This document shows positions 16,303 through 25,589 of a stretch of 64,000 nucleotides of DNA, piece after piece. The DNA is from Burkholderia sp. L27(2015) (lineage in GTDB: Bacteria; Pseudomonadota; Gammaproteobacteria; Burkholderiales; Burkholderiaceae). Position 1 is the first letter of the stretch, and every line of letters begins with the position of its first letter. Made by a program: the position numbers and the translations under genes. The stretch lies in contig NZ_LMUX01000004.1 of assembly GCF_009765705.1 (NCBI RefSeq), forward strand, positions 186,001-250,000. The letters run 5' to 3'. Under the pieces are notes generated by a model, which made no database searches, was not told where the DNA came from, and was given only the letters and a program-made list of their open reading frames with translations.

Positions 16303-19300
16303 TCAATAGACATCGCGCACATAGCGCTTGTCTTTCGCGAGGCGGCTAACGTATTCCAGGGCTCTTTCGTCGCTCATGTCACCGTGTTGAGCAACGACAG
16401 CCTTGAGTGCCGCGTCGACGTCCTTGGCCATGCGACCGGCATCGCCGCAAACGTAGAAATGAGCTCCGGCCTCCAGCCAGCTCCACAGTTCTGCTCCGTG
16501 CTCGCGTAGACGATCTTGCACGTAGATCTTTTCGTTTTGGTCGCGGGAGAAGGCCAGATCGAGCCGGGTCAGCAGGCCACTCTTGCGCATCTGCTCCAGT
16601 TCGTCACGGTAATAGAAATCCGTGGCGGCATGCTGTTCACCAAAAAACAGCCAATTGCGACCGGTATCGCCACGTGCAAGCCGTTCGTGCAGAAAGCCGC
16701 GAAACGGCGCCACACCGGTACCGGGCCCGACCATCACGATAGGCGTGTCGCCACTGCGAGGGGGGCGAAAATGCGCCGACTTTTGCACGAACACTGGCAC
16801 GCTTAAGTCATCGGCTCGATCGGCCAAGAAGGTCGAGGAAACCCCTTTGCGCTGACGCCGACCGTTGTTATACCGAACCGTCGCTACGGTCAGGTGTATC
16901 TCACCAGGATGTGCCTTGGGGCTCGAAGCAATCGAATACAGCCTGGGCTGCAGGCGCTTGAGCATGCCGACCAGGTCCGACGCGCCGAGCTCTATCGGAA
17001 ACTCATGCAGCACGTCGACTAACTGCTGACCCCACAACCATTTTTTTAAATCGCTTTTGCGATCCTCGCTCAGCAATTCCCTGAGCGTGCCATTTTGACT
17101 TCTCGCCGCTATGTAGGCCAATGCCTCGGGGCTAGGACGCGCAATTTCAAAGTGCTTACCGAGCGCCTCGACAAGTTGTATCTCCCCTACACCCGGCACG
17201 TTCACTGCGGTATCTGCATGGAGCTTGCTCACCCCGATGATCTCGTCGACCAGTTCGGGGCAGTTGCTGGGCCACACGCCGAGCGCATCGCCAACTTCGT
17301 ATTCGAGGCCGGATTCACCCGTTTCCAGCGAGAAATAACGTGTGTCTTTTGATGCTCCGTGTCTATTGAGCCGCAGATTTTTCACCAGCCGGGCAGCTCC
17401 CGGATTGGTCTTCGAATGCAGGGTGCCCGGTAATACGCCAGGGATCATTCCTTCGGCCGGCACGGCGTGTAGCGCCGCGTCTTCTTCCTTGATGCGCGCG
17501 ATGATGCGCTCGAGCCAAGCGTCGGCCGCCGGTTGATACTCGGCATCGCAATCAACGCGCTCCATCAAGCGCAATGCCCCCTGCTCGGAGAGACGGGCGT
17601 CCAGATTTCGGCCATGGGCGCAGAACTGATCATAGTTTCGATCGCCGAATGCCAGCACCGCGTAGCGCAGACCATCAAGGCGCAAAGCATTCTCGGCCTT
17701 CATCGCGGCCCAGAAGCTTAGTCCGTTGTCCGGTGGATCGCCGTCGCCAAACGTGCTGGTCATCAGCAGCACGTATTGTGCTTTTGCCAGCGCGCTTATC
17801 GGATAGTCGGCCATGCTGGCGGTTCGTATTTCGAAGCCGGACTCCATCAGTTGCGTGGCATACAGGTCGGTCAGCGTTTCGATATTCCCCGTCTGCGATG
17901 CCCATAGCAGCACAACCTTGGGCCGTGTACGAGCGATCCGGACAGTGGAGGGCTCTTCGGTTGTCTGCGGCCCTTGCGCGGATGTTTCCAGCACGGGCGC
18001 GACAAGAGCGCAGCGGCTAAACGCACCCGCAAGCATGCCGTTAAACCAAAGCCGGGTGTCGGCGGTGAATGGCGCGTCCAGCGGTAACGCGGGAACGCCG
18101 TCCATTTGCCGACCCTCGAGCGTGCGCATGCCGCTGAGGAAGCCGGATATGTAAATGCGCTGTGTATCGGTGAGTTGAGGTACTGGCAGTTCTGGAATGC
18201 CGAGCAGGGTTACGAGGGCATTAATTTTGGGCATATCCAGTTCCTGGGGCGAACCGCCCTGATCGACGGTCGCTAACACGGATGAGGCAGATGACTCAGA
18301 TCGTTGCGAGTTGAAGATGTCGTCATGCATATCGCGCGTCGTGGTCGTACTTGCTGCGGGTGTTACGCGACTGAGCACGACGGCGCAAAACTTGAATTCG
18401 GGCTGATGCGAAATCGGGTCTACGGCGTCATTGGTGACAGCATTGATACAAAGATCTTCGCCAAACACATCATTCCAATGCATGGGGGCGAAGCAATTAC
18501 CGGCACGAACCCGATCGGTCACGATCGCAGGCAGCAAAGCACGACCTCGGCGAGACCGAATTTCGACGGTGTCTTTTTCCGTAATGCCGAGAGCCGCCGC
18601 ATCCTCCGGATGGATTTCCACGAAGGGGCCAGGGTTCAGCTTGTTCAGCATGGCAACCTTGCCGGTTTTGGTCATGGTGTGCCACTGATGTTGCAAACGC
18701 CCCGTATTGAGTACGACAGGAAAATCCGAATCGGGCATTTCGGCGGGAGCGACGTGCGCACGCGCGAAGAAAATCGCCTTACCCCGTGCAGTGGGAAAAA
18801 CCAGGCGCGGCCGACGGCCGTCGGACTGTTCCGTGAGCGGCTGACTGACGCCATCATTGATATAGCGAATCGGATTGCGGTCGTGGGTGCTTCCGGGCGC
18901 ACACGGCCATTGCAACGGCGCTTCGCGCAACCGCGCGTGGCTCGCCCCGCGCAGGTCGTAACCGGTCTTCGGATTCGACATCCGGGTGATTTCCTCGAAG
19001 ACCTCGTCCGCGCTGGCGTAACTGAAGGCCTCGGCAAAACCCATTTCACCCGCGACGCGCGCAATGATCTGCCAGTCCGGCAACGCCGCTCCCGGGGGTT
19101 CGACGGCTTTGCGCATCAGCGTCATATTGCGCTCGGAATTGATCATCACGCCTTCAGCCTCGGCCCACAAGGCGCCTGGCAGAAGCACGTCCGCGTAGCG
19201 ATTGGTTTCCGTGTCGAGAAACGCATCCTGGGTGATGACCAGCTCGGCGGCCTGCAACCCGGCGATCACACTCTGACGATGCGCAACGGTTGCCACCGGA

Positions 19301-20556
19301 TTGGTGCAGATAATCCAACAGGCTTTGATGTCCCCGGCAGCCATGCGAGAGAACATGTCGATGGTGCCGCCCGTGCCACCTTTACCGCTTGTGCCTTTTG
19401 TACCGCTTGTACCCTTCCCCAGTTCAGTCTTGAGCGTGCCACTGGGAATACCCCATAGCGCTTCGATAAAAGCGCGGTCCTCCTCCACCAGCACCGAACG
19501 TTGGCCAGGAAGCCCAGGGCCCATATAGCCCATCTCGCGACCCCCCATGGCATTGGGTTGCCCGGTTAGCGAAAATGGCCCGCTGCCGGGGCGGCATATC
19601 TTGCCGGTAGCCAGGTGCAGATTGCAGATCGCGTTGGTATTCCAGGTGCCGTGCGTGCTCTGGTTCAGGCCCATGGTCCAGCAACTCATCCACTCGGGGG
19701 CGGCGCCCATCCATTGCGCAGCGGTGCGAATATCCGACTCGGGAATGCCCGTGATCTCCGCGACCTTATCGGGTGTGTATTCCTCGAGAAAGGCGGGCAT
19801 CGCTTCCCAACCCTCGGTCGATTCGGTGATGAAGACTGCGTCCGTGTCGCCATTCTTGTGAATGAGGTGCAGCAGGCCGTTGAGCAACGCCAGATCGCTC
19901 CCCGGTTTGATCTGCATGAAGAGGCTGGCTTTGTCGGCCGTCGCGTTGCGTCTTGGATCGACCACGATCAGCTTGGCACCGGCTTTCACGCGGTCCATCA
20001 TCCGCAGGAACAGGATCGGATGGCAGTCGGCCATGTTGGCACCGATCACAAAAAACAGATTGGCCTTGTCGATGTCTTCATAGGAACCCGGCGGGCCGTC
20101 CGCCCCCAGCGACAGTTTGTATCCGCTGCCCGCACTGGCCATGCATAGCCGCGAATTGGATTCGATATTGTTGGTGCCGACAAAGCCCTTCGCGAGCTTG
20201 TTGATCAGGTATTGGGCTTCGATCGACATCTGACCCGACACATAAAACGAAAGAGCGTCCGGCCCATGCGTGTCGAGGATGCCGCGCAGTCGGCGGCCGG
20301 TATCGGCGATCGCCTGCGCCATGGGCAGGGGGACGGGATCCTGATTGCGTGCGTGACGCACGAAGGCGCTCTGCAGGCGGCCCGATTTGCGCAGGGCGAC
20401 ATGGGCCGACGAGCCCTTCGTACAGAGCCGCCCAAAGTTGGCCGGGTGTTCCTTGTCGCCGGAGATCTTGATGACCTGATCGTTTTCCACGTGCAAGATC
20501 ATGCCGCAGCCTACCCCGCAGTATGGGCAAACCGTTTTTACGCTTTCGCTCGTCAT
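16303..20556 (-). CDS. nasA: Assimilatory nitrate reductase fused to a CysJ-like NADPH-flavin reductase
   Basis: About 1417 residues from the ATG at 20556; a GTG at 20628 would add 24 residues of no family character. The N-terminal half is a molybdopterin oxidoreductase with a [4Fe-4S] site (CPYCGVGCGM, Cys 10, 13, 17) and the MGD dinucleotide-binding C-terminal barrel. A flavodoxin domain starts near residue 880 (LLWASQTGNIETL), then FAD (RLYSIASSPKAHPG) and NADP (GPGTGVAPFRGFLHE) domains as in sulfite reductase alpha. One chain can thus pass electrons from NADPH to nitrate. A Gly/Thr/Ser/Lys repeat (19364-19420) interrupts the molybdopterin domain. It is the last gene of the nitrate operon. 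Confidence 0.9.
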   Translation of the reverse strand: MTSESVKTVCPYCGVGCGMILHVENDQVIKISGDKEHPANFGRLCTKGSSAHVALRKSGRLQSAFVRHARNQDPVPLPMAQAIADTGRRLRGILDTHGPDALSFYVSGQMSIEAQYLINKLAKGFVGTNNIESNSRLCMASAGSGYKLSLGADGPPGSYEDIDKANLFFVIGANMADCHPILFLRMMDRVKAGAKLIVVDPRRNATADKASLFMQIKPGSDLALLNGLLHLIHKNGDTDAVFITESTEGWEAMPAFLEEYTPDKVAEITGIPESDIRTAAQWMGAAPEWMSCWTMGLNQSTHGTWNTNAICNLHLATGKICRPGSGPFSLTGQPNAMGGREMGYMGPGLPGQRSVLVEEDRAFIEALWGIPSGTLKTELGKGTSGTKGTSGKGGTGGTIDMFSRMAAGDIKACWIICTNPVATVAHRQSVIAGLQAAELVITQDAFLDTETNRYADVLLPGALWAEAEGVMINSERNMTLMRKAVEPPGAALPDWQIIARVAGEMGFAEAFSYASADEVFEEITRMSNPKTGYDLRGASHARLREAPLQWPCAPGSTHDRNPIRYINDGVSQPLTEQSDGRRPRLVFPTARGKAIFFARAHVAPAEMPDSDFPVVLNTGRLQHQWHTMTKTGKVAMLNKLNPGPFVEIHPEDAAALGITEKDTVEIRSRRGRALLPAIVTDRVRAGNCFAPMHWNDVFGEDLCINAVTNDAVDPISHQPEFKFCAVVLSRVTPAASTTTTRDMHDDIFNSQRSESSASSVLATVDQGGSPQELDMPKINALVTLLGIPELPVPQLTDTQRIYISGFLSGMRTLEGRQMDGVPALPLDAPFTADTRLWFNGMLAGAFSRCALVAPVLETSAQGPQTTEEPSTVRIARTRPKVVLLWASQTGNIETLTDLYATQLMESGFEIRTASMADYPISALAKAQYVLLMTSTFGDGDPPDNGLSFWAAMKAENALRLDGLRYAVLAFGDRNYDQFCAHGRNLDARLSEQGALRLMERVDCDAEYQPAADAWLERIIARIKEEDAALHAVPAEGMIPGVLPGTLHSKTNPGAARLVKNLRLNRHGASKDTRYFSLETGESGLEYEVGDALGVWPSNCPELVDEIIGVSKLHADTAVNVPGVGEIQLVEALGKHFEIARPSPEALAYIAARSQNGTLRELLSEDRKSDLKKWLWGQQLVDVLHEFPIELGASDLVGMLKRLQPRLYSIASSPKAHPGEIHLTVATVRYNNGRRQRKGVSSTFLADRADDLSVPVFVQKSAHFRPPRSGDTPIVMVGPGTGVAPFRGFLHERLARGDTGRNWLFFGEQHAATDFYYRDELEQMRKSGLLTRLDLAFSRDQNEKIYVQDRLREHGAELWSWLEAGAHFYVCGDAGRMAKDVDAALKAVVAQHGDMSDERALEYVSRLAKDKRYVRDVY

Positions 20557-20695
20557 CGCGATACTGTGCGGCGATGGTCCAACGCCATCATGTTGCGCAC
20601 ACCCAAGGTCGCCTGTTTTGGCGAGCACGGCAAACCGGACATATCGCTCGTACGGTTACCGATGAGCACCCGTACAGATTCGTGATTTGTCGTTC

Positions 20696-21043
20696 TCATA
20701 GGGAGACCCACACTTTGCCGCCCTCCACGCGGGCGGGAAAGCTGCTGACGGAATGTTCCGGTACCTCAATGCATTCGCCGGTGCGTAGGTCGAAGTGATG
20801 CTTGTAAATCGGCGACGCGACGACAATACGGTCGCCCAGGCTGCCGATCAGTCCGCGCGCGAGCACCGCCGCCTCGGCATTGATATCGTAGTTGCCAATC
20901 GCGAACACGCGGGTATCGCCATGGCTGACATGGAATACGGCTACCTGCTCGCCTTCAATCAATGCGCAGACGCCCGTGTTGGGCACGATCTCGTCCAGCG
21001 AGCAGACCGCTATCCAATTCTTCGAGTTTTCCATATGGCTCAT
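20696..21043 (-). CDS. nirD: Nitrite reductase [NAD(P)H] small subunit
   Basis: 115 residues, the usual NirD size. It has a Rieske-like beta fold (VFAIGNYDINAEAAVLARG, SPIYKHHFDLRTGECIEVPE) but lacks the paired Cys-His ligands, as NirD does. It partners NirB in six-electron reduction of nitrite to ammonium. It starts 16 bp after nirB; the gap to nasA is 139 bp. Confidence 0.9.
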   Translation of the reverse strand: MSHMENSKNWIAVCSLDEIVPNTGVCALIEGEQVAVFHVSHGDTRVFAIGNYDINAEAAVLARGLIGSLGDRIVVASPIYKHHFDLRTGECIEVPEHSVSSFPARVEGGKVWVSL

Positions 21044-21058
21044 GACGTGCTCCTAGGC

Positions 21059-23644
21059 TCAGGCGACTTTGACGATGGGTATCGAGATCGCAAGCGGGCT
21101 GGCAATCGGGCTGGCAAGCGGGATGGGAGTCGGCTTGCGCCGCGATTGCCGTTCTTGCGGTGTAGCCGGTCGGATTTGTCCGCGCTCTTCCAGGAACATC
21201 ACGTTCTGGTCGGCCTGCTCGCTGTTGACGAAATGGCGAAAGCGCTTGCGTGTTTCGGGATCCTCGACGGCCTTCTTCCATTCGCATTCGTAGGTGTCGA
21301 CGACATGCTGCATTTCGCGTTCCAGTTCGACGGCAAGACCGAGCTTGTCGCGTACGATGACGTCAACCAGGTACTCGAGTCCGCCTTCGAGATTGTCACG
21401 CCAGACACTGGTACGTTGCAGGCGGTCCGCCGTACGGATGTAGAACATCAAGAAGCGGTCGATCAACTTGAGTAGCGTCGGCTTGTCGAGGTCGGACGCG
21501 AGCAGCTCGGCATGGCGTGGCTTCATCCCGCCGTTGCCGCAAACATAGAGGTTCCAGCCCTTCTCGGTCGCGATGATGCCGATGTCCTTGCCCTGTGCCT
21601 CGGCGCATTCGCGCGTGCAGCCGGAAACCCCGAATTTTATCTTGTGCGGTGCGCGCAAACCTTTGTATCGGTTCTCGAGTTCAATGGCGAGGCCAAGGGA
21701 ATCGTCCACGCCGTAACGGCACCACGTCGAGCCGACACAGGATTTCACGGTGCGCAGCGATTTGCCGTAGGCATGGCCGGATTCGAATCCGGCGGCAATC
21801 AGTTCCTCCCAGATCAGGGGTAACTGCTCGACGCGTGCACCGAACATGTCCACCCGCTGTCCGCCGGTGATCTTCGTATACAGCCCATATTTTTTGGCGA
21901 CTTGCCCGACCGCAATCAAGCCGTCCGGTGTGACCTCGCCGCCGGCCATGCGCGGCACTACCGAATAGGTACCGTCCTTCTGGATGTTGCCGAGAAAATA
22001 GTCGTTTGAATCCTGCAGCGCTGCATGTTCTTTCTTGAGCACGAACTCGTTCCAGCAGGAAGCGAATATGCCCGCGGCTGCCGGCTTGCAGATCTCGCAG
22101 CCCATGCCTTTGCCATGTGCCGCCAGAAGCGCATCGAACGTCTTGATGCCACCGACTCGCACCAAGTGATAGAGCTCCTGGCGCGAATAGGGAAAGTGCT
22201 CGCACAAATGATTGTTGACGGCGAGCCCCTGCTTTTTCATCTCCGCCTTCATGATCTGCGTGACCAGCGCAACGCAGCCACCGCACGAGGTGCCGGCCTT
22301 GGTGCAGGTTTTCAGTTCGCCGATGTTCGTCGCGCCCGCGCCGACCGCTTCGCAGATCGCGCCTTTGGAGACGTTGTTGCACGAACAGATCTGCGCTGCC
22401 GCGGGTAGCGCATCCACACCGAGACCCGGCTTGGCTGTGCCGTCAGCTTGCGGCAGGATCAAAAATTCCGGCGCGTCCGGTAATTCGATGCGATTGAGCA
22501 TCATCTGCAGGAGCGTGCCGTACTCGGCGGCGTCGCCTACCATCACACCGCCCAGCAGATACTTGCCGCATTCGGAAACCACCAGCTTCTTGTAAATCTG
22601 TTTGCGTTCGTCGGTGAATTGATAGGAACGGCTGCCCGGTGCATTGCCGTGCGGGTCGCCGATGCTGGCGACATCCACGCCCATCAGCTTGAGTTTGGTG
22701 CTCATGTCGGCACCGGTGAACGCGGCGTCTTCGCCCAGCATATGGCGCGCGGCGACCCGGGCCATATCGTAGCCCGGCGCGACCAGCCCGAATACCTGGC
22801 CGTTCCAGGCCGCGCATTCGCCGATCGCGTAGATGTCGGGGTCGGCGGTGCGGCAAGTGTCATCGATCACAATACCGCCGCGTGCGCCGATTTCGAGCCC
22901 GCTGCTGCGCGCCAGTTCGTCGCGGGGGCGTATGCCGGCGGAGAACACGATCATGTCGGTGTCAAGGTGGCTGCCGTCGGCGAACTGCATGCGATGCGTG
23001 GCCGTTTCGCCATCGACAATTTCAGTGGTGTTTTTACCGGTGTGCACCGCCACGCCCAGCTCTTCGATCTTGTGGCGCAGCACGCGGCCGCCGCCGTCGT
23101 CGACTTGTACCGTCATCAGGCGCGGCGCGAACTCGACTACATGCGTTTGCAATCCCAGGTCGCGCAAGGCCTTCGCGCACTCCAGGCCGAGCAGGCCACC
23201 GCCGACGACTACACCGGTCTTTGAGCGCGCACCGCATTCCTTCATGGCGTCGAGATCTTCGATGGTGCGATAGACAAAGCAGTCCCGGCGATCTTTGCCC
23301 GGTAGCGCGGGCACGAACGGGTAGGATCCGGTGGCGATGACTAGCTTGTCGTAGGGCAATGTCTCACCGGTGGAAACGGTGACGACCTTTGCCACGCGAT
23401 CTATGGCCTCGGCGCGGGCATTGAGCTTGAGCAGGAGATTGTCGCGCTCGAAAAAGCCCGGCGTGACCAAAGACAGATCTTCTGCAGATTTACCCGCGAA
23501 GAATTCCGACAGGTGGACGCGGTCGTATGCCGGGCGCGGCTCTTCGCACAAGATCGTGACGTCGAGGTGATCCCTACCGCTGTCGGCCAGAGACTCGACG
23601 AGTTTGTGGCCGACCATGCCGTGCCCGATGACGATGACTTTCAT
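21059..23644 (-). CDS. nirB: Nitrite reductase [NAD(P)H] large subunit
   Basis: 861 residues. Domains in order are a pyridine nucleotide-disulfide oxidoreductase module (GHGMVGHKLVE at the start, VVGGGLLGLECAKAL near 147), a BFD-like [2Fe-2S] domain (ICSCNNVSKGAICEAV, then CTKAGTSCGGCVALV) and a sirohaem-[4Fe-4S] nitrite reductase domain (CVGSTWCRYG and SGCTRECAEAQGKDIG). It reduces nitrite to ammonium in the cytoplasm. The last 25 residues (PTPIPLASPIASPLAISIPI) are a repetitive Pro/Ile/Ala tail not expected in NirB. It lies 27 bp downstream of narK in the operon. Confidence 0.92.
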   Translation of the reverse strand: MKVIVIGHGMVGHKLVESLADSGRDHLDVTILCEEPRPAYDRVHLSEFFAGKSAEDLSLVTPGFFERDNLLLKLNARAEAIDRVAKVVTVSTGETLPYDKLVIATGSYPFVPALPGKDRRDCFVYRTIEDLDAMKECGARSKTGVVVGGGLLGLECAKALRDLGLQTHVVEFAPRLMTVQVDDGGGRVLRHKIEELGVAVHTGKNTTEIVDGETATHRMQFADGSHLDTDMIVFSAGIRPRDELARSSGLEIGARGGIVIDDTCRTADPDIYAIGECAAWNGQVFGLVAPGYDMARVAARHMLGEDAAFTGADMSTKLKLMGVDVASIGDPHGNAPGSRSYQFTDERKQIYKKLVVSECGKYLLGGVMVGDAAEYGTLLQMMLNRIELPDAPEFLILPQADGTAKPGLGVDALPAAAQICSCNNVSKGAICEAVGAGATNIGELKTCTKAGTSCGGCVALVTQIMKAEMKKQGLAVNNHLCEHFPYSRQELYHLVRVGGIKTFDALLAAHGKGMGCEICKPAAAGIFASCWNEFVLKKEHAALQDSNDYFLGNIQKDGTYSVVPRMAGGEVTPDGLIAVGQVAKKYGLYTKITGGQRVDMFGARVEQLPLIWEELIAAGFESGHAYGKSLRTVKSCVGSTWCRYGVDDSLGLAIELENRYKGLRAPHKIKFGVSGCTRECAEAQGKDIGIIATEKGWNLYVCGNGGMKPRHAELLASDLDKPTLLKLIDRFLMFYIRTADRLQRTSVWRDNLEGGLEYLVDVIVRDKLGLAVELEREMQHVVDTYECEWKKAVEDPETRKRFRHFVNSEQADQNVMFLEERGQIRPATPQERQSRRKPTPIPLASPIASPLAISIPIVKVA

Positions 23645-23671
23645 AGCATTGACTTCCTGATTCGATGGAGT

Positions 23672-25087
23672 TTATGCGCCGCTATCGGCTTGCACGATGG
23701 CGCCTTGCACCCTATCCGGTGACGCGTGCGGGTCTGCGTGCGATTCTTGCTGCGGCATCGCCCAGGTAAGCCACTGCGTGCGATGCATCACAACCAGCAG
23801 GAAAGCGATGGCCGCGATGCCGCCAAATGTCGCGAAGCCCATTTGATAGCTGCCGGTGCTTTCCTTCGCCATGCCCATGATGACGGGCAGATAGAACCCT
23901 CCGATGCCGCCGGCCGCGCCGATGATGCCGGACATCAACCCCGTCTTGCCCTTCCAGCGATTCGGCACGAGCTGAAATGTCGCGCCGTTGCCGAGCCCGA
24001 AAAACACATACATCACCAGCAACAAAGTGATCCCGCCCGCAAGCGGTGGCATCCATGCAGCAAACGCGAAATCGCACAAGGAGATTCCGGCCAGTAGCAC
24101 GATCAACGCGCGCACACCGGAGATACGATCCGCGATCAAGCCGCCGACCGGGCGCACCATGGCGCCGATAAACGCCAGCAGGGACATGAACAGGCCCGCT
24201 TCGAGCTTGGGCATTTGGTATAAGTTCGTGAGCAGTGTGGTTACGTATGAAGACATGCCGACGAATCCACCGAAGGTAATGCTGTACACCAGCATCACCA
24301 CCCAGGTATCGCCTTCGACGAGCACGCTGCGGTAATGCTTGGGCAATACCGCAATGGCTACCAAAGCGCCCATCACCGGCAGCAGTAGCACACCGGCCCT
24401 GCCCGAGCCGAACACACCGGCATGCACGGCGACGACCAACACCACCAAAGCGGCCAGCGTGATGGCGAAGCTGAGAAATGCACGCGGTGCGCTGCCCGAC
24501 TTGGGAGCAAGGTCTTTGGCCCAAAAGAAGATCGCGACAGCCGCAAGCGCCAGCAGCGGCAGGGCGGCACCGGTGGCTCTCGCCCAGCCGAAGTGGTCGG
24601 CCAGACCGGGGAACATGAAGCCATCGAGCACTGCGCCGATATTGCCGGCGGCAGCCAAGCCGAGAACGAGCCCTTGTACCTTTGCCGGATAGTTGCTTCC
24701 CGCCATCGGCAATGCCACGGCGAAGCTCGCGCCGCCTACGCCGAGGAACACCCCCAGCACCAGCAGCAAGGTGTAGGAAGGCGCGGACGGTAGAAGGAGT
24801 AGAACGACTGCGGGGAGTGCCGAGAGGGCGACGCCCAGCAACGCGACGCGGCGGCCATCGTAGGCCTGATACAAGTTGCCGAGGGTGACTCGCAGGATCG
24901 CTGCACCTAGTACGGGGACTGCGACCAGAAACCCCAGTTCAGCCGGCGACATGGGGATGTCTTTTTGGATGAAGGGAGCCAAGGGGCCAAACATCACCCA
25001 TACGGTAAAGCCCGTGTCGAAGTACAGGAAGCACGCGAGCAGTGCGCGCCAATTGCCGCTTTTCAAGGAATGCAGTAGATGCTTCAT
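23672..25087 (-). CDS. narK: Nitrate/nitrite MFS transporter (NNP family)
   Basis: 471 residues from the ATG at 25087 with GAGAG upstream; in-frame codons further up read into the leader hairpin. Twelve membrane helices are visible with NNP marks: FDTGFTVWVMFGPLAPFI in helix 1 and FGLGNGATFQLVPNRWKGK in helix 10-11. It brings nitrate in (or nitrite out) ahead of nirB, nirD and nasA, all on the same strand. The long structured leader upstream suggests control by nitrogen status and nitrate. Confidence 0.9.
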   Translation of the reverse strand: MKHLLHSLKSGNWRALLACFLYFDTGFTVWVMFGPLAPFIQKDIPMSPAELGFLVAVPVLGAAILRVTLGNLYQAYDGRRVALLGVALSALPAVVLLLLPSAPSYTLLLVLGVFLGVGGASFAVALPMAGSNYPAKVQGLVLGLAAAGNIGAVLDGFMFPGLADHFGWARATGAALPLLALAAVAIFFWAKDLAPKSGSAPRAFLSFAITLAALVVLVVAVHAGVFGSGRAGVLLLPVMGALVAIAVLPKHYRSVLVEGDTWVVMLVYSITFGGFVGMSSYVTTLLTNLYQMPKLEAGLFMSLLAFIGAMVRPVGGLIADRISGVRALIVLLAGISLCDFAFAAWMPPLAGGITLLLVMYVFFGLGNGATFQLVPNRWKGKTGLMSGIIGAAGGIGGFYLPVIMGMAKESTGSYQMGFATFGGIAAIAFLLVVMHRTQWLTWAMPQQESHADPHASPDRVQGAIVQADSGA

Positions 25088-25135
25088 CGGGGCTCTCGCT
25101 AAATCGATTACTGTTTGACGACCTAATGTCGGCGC

Positions 25136-25206
25136 AAAAAAAAAGCGTCCCGAAGCGTAGCCACCAGAATCGATTACTCGATCGAAGCAATTACGTTTCG
25201 GGACGC
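25136..25206 (-). terminator. Attenuator terminator in the narK leader
   Basis: On the minus strand GCGTCCCGAA (25206-25197) pairs perfectly with TTCGGGACGC (25154-25145), extended after one mismatch by CGTA/TACG, with a 33-base loop and then nine Ts (25144-25136). It lies 49 bp before the narK start and downstream of the promoter, so it would stop transcription unless overcome. The layout matches nitrate-responsive NasR/NasT antitermination leaders. Confidence 0.82.
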
Positions 25207-25219
25207 CTTTATCCCAGCA

Positions 25220-25268
25220 GCCCGCCCATCGTGAGCGAACCAAATTCAATTAAGACCGCCGTTGGTCT
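25220..25268 (-). promoter_or_regulatory. Candidate ANTAR (NasT/NasR-type) antiterminator hairpins
   Basis: At 25268-25253 the minus strand reads AGACC-AACGGC-GGTCT: a 5-bp stem with a hexanucleotide loop having A at position 1 and G at 4, the pattern bound by ANTAR proteins. A second stem at 25240-25220 (GTTCGCTC/GGGCGGGC with several GU pairs) closes a 5-base ACGAT loop, so it fits less well. Both precede the terminator. NasT itself is not in the window. Confidence 0.55.
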
Positions 25269-25280
25269 CGCCTAGACTCT

Positions 25281-25297
25281 AAGCAATAGCCATGCCA
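25281..25297 (-). promoter_or_regulatory. Sigma-54 promoter of the nitrate assimilation operon
   Basis: The minus strand reads TGGCATGGCTATTGCTT, a close match to TGGCAC-N5-TTGCW, with GG and GC exactly 10 bases apart. It predicts a transcript start near 25271 and a leader of about 184 bases. An imperfect inverted repeat (25295-25331, about 13 bp per arm) covers and abuts the -24 side. Confidence 0.78.
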
Positions 25298-25502
25298 TCC
25301 GGTGCCGAACGGGGTCGCTCGGCACCGATGGTTGGATCTTTTTTTTCGGTGGTTGGGTGCCCAGAGCCCATAGTGGGTAAAGGTTCAACGCGAACCGCGA
25401 GCTGAACCGAAGGCAATGCGCAGGGGATCTTTTATGCAGGGTCGCAGGACTGTTTCATCCGGCCCGATAAGGCTGCGCCAGGCACCATGAATATGAATCG
25501 CG

Positions 25503-25535
25503 GCACATGCATGGTGCGGTGCACTATGTGTGTGC
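25503..25535 (-). promoter_or_regulatory. Two tandem NtrC-like enhancer sites
   Basis: GCAC-N7-GTGC occurs at 25503-25517 and again at 25521-25535, centres 18 bp apart. This is the core of the NtrC consensus (TGCAC...GTGCA). They sit about 240-260 bp upstream of the sigma-54 start, a workable enhancer distance. In the gap 25088-25589 (502 bp) no protein gene is seen; it holds the leader, promoter and these sites. Confidence 0.65.
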
Positions 25536-25589
25536 GCCCATTCTATGCGCGGCTTAAGAGGGGGTCTTGATGGGTTTCGCTACTCAAAC

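Noticed and set aside
20556-20628. GTG at 20628 as the nasA start
   Set aside because: The 24 extra residues have no family character and no ribosome-binding site; the ATG at 20556 begins just before the conserved CPYCGVGCG motif.
25295-25331. Imperfect inverted repeat near the sigma-54 site taken as a terminator
   Set aside because: It overlaps the promoter and no gene on the plus strand ends nearby; the T run is 14 bases away. More likely a binding site or chance.
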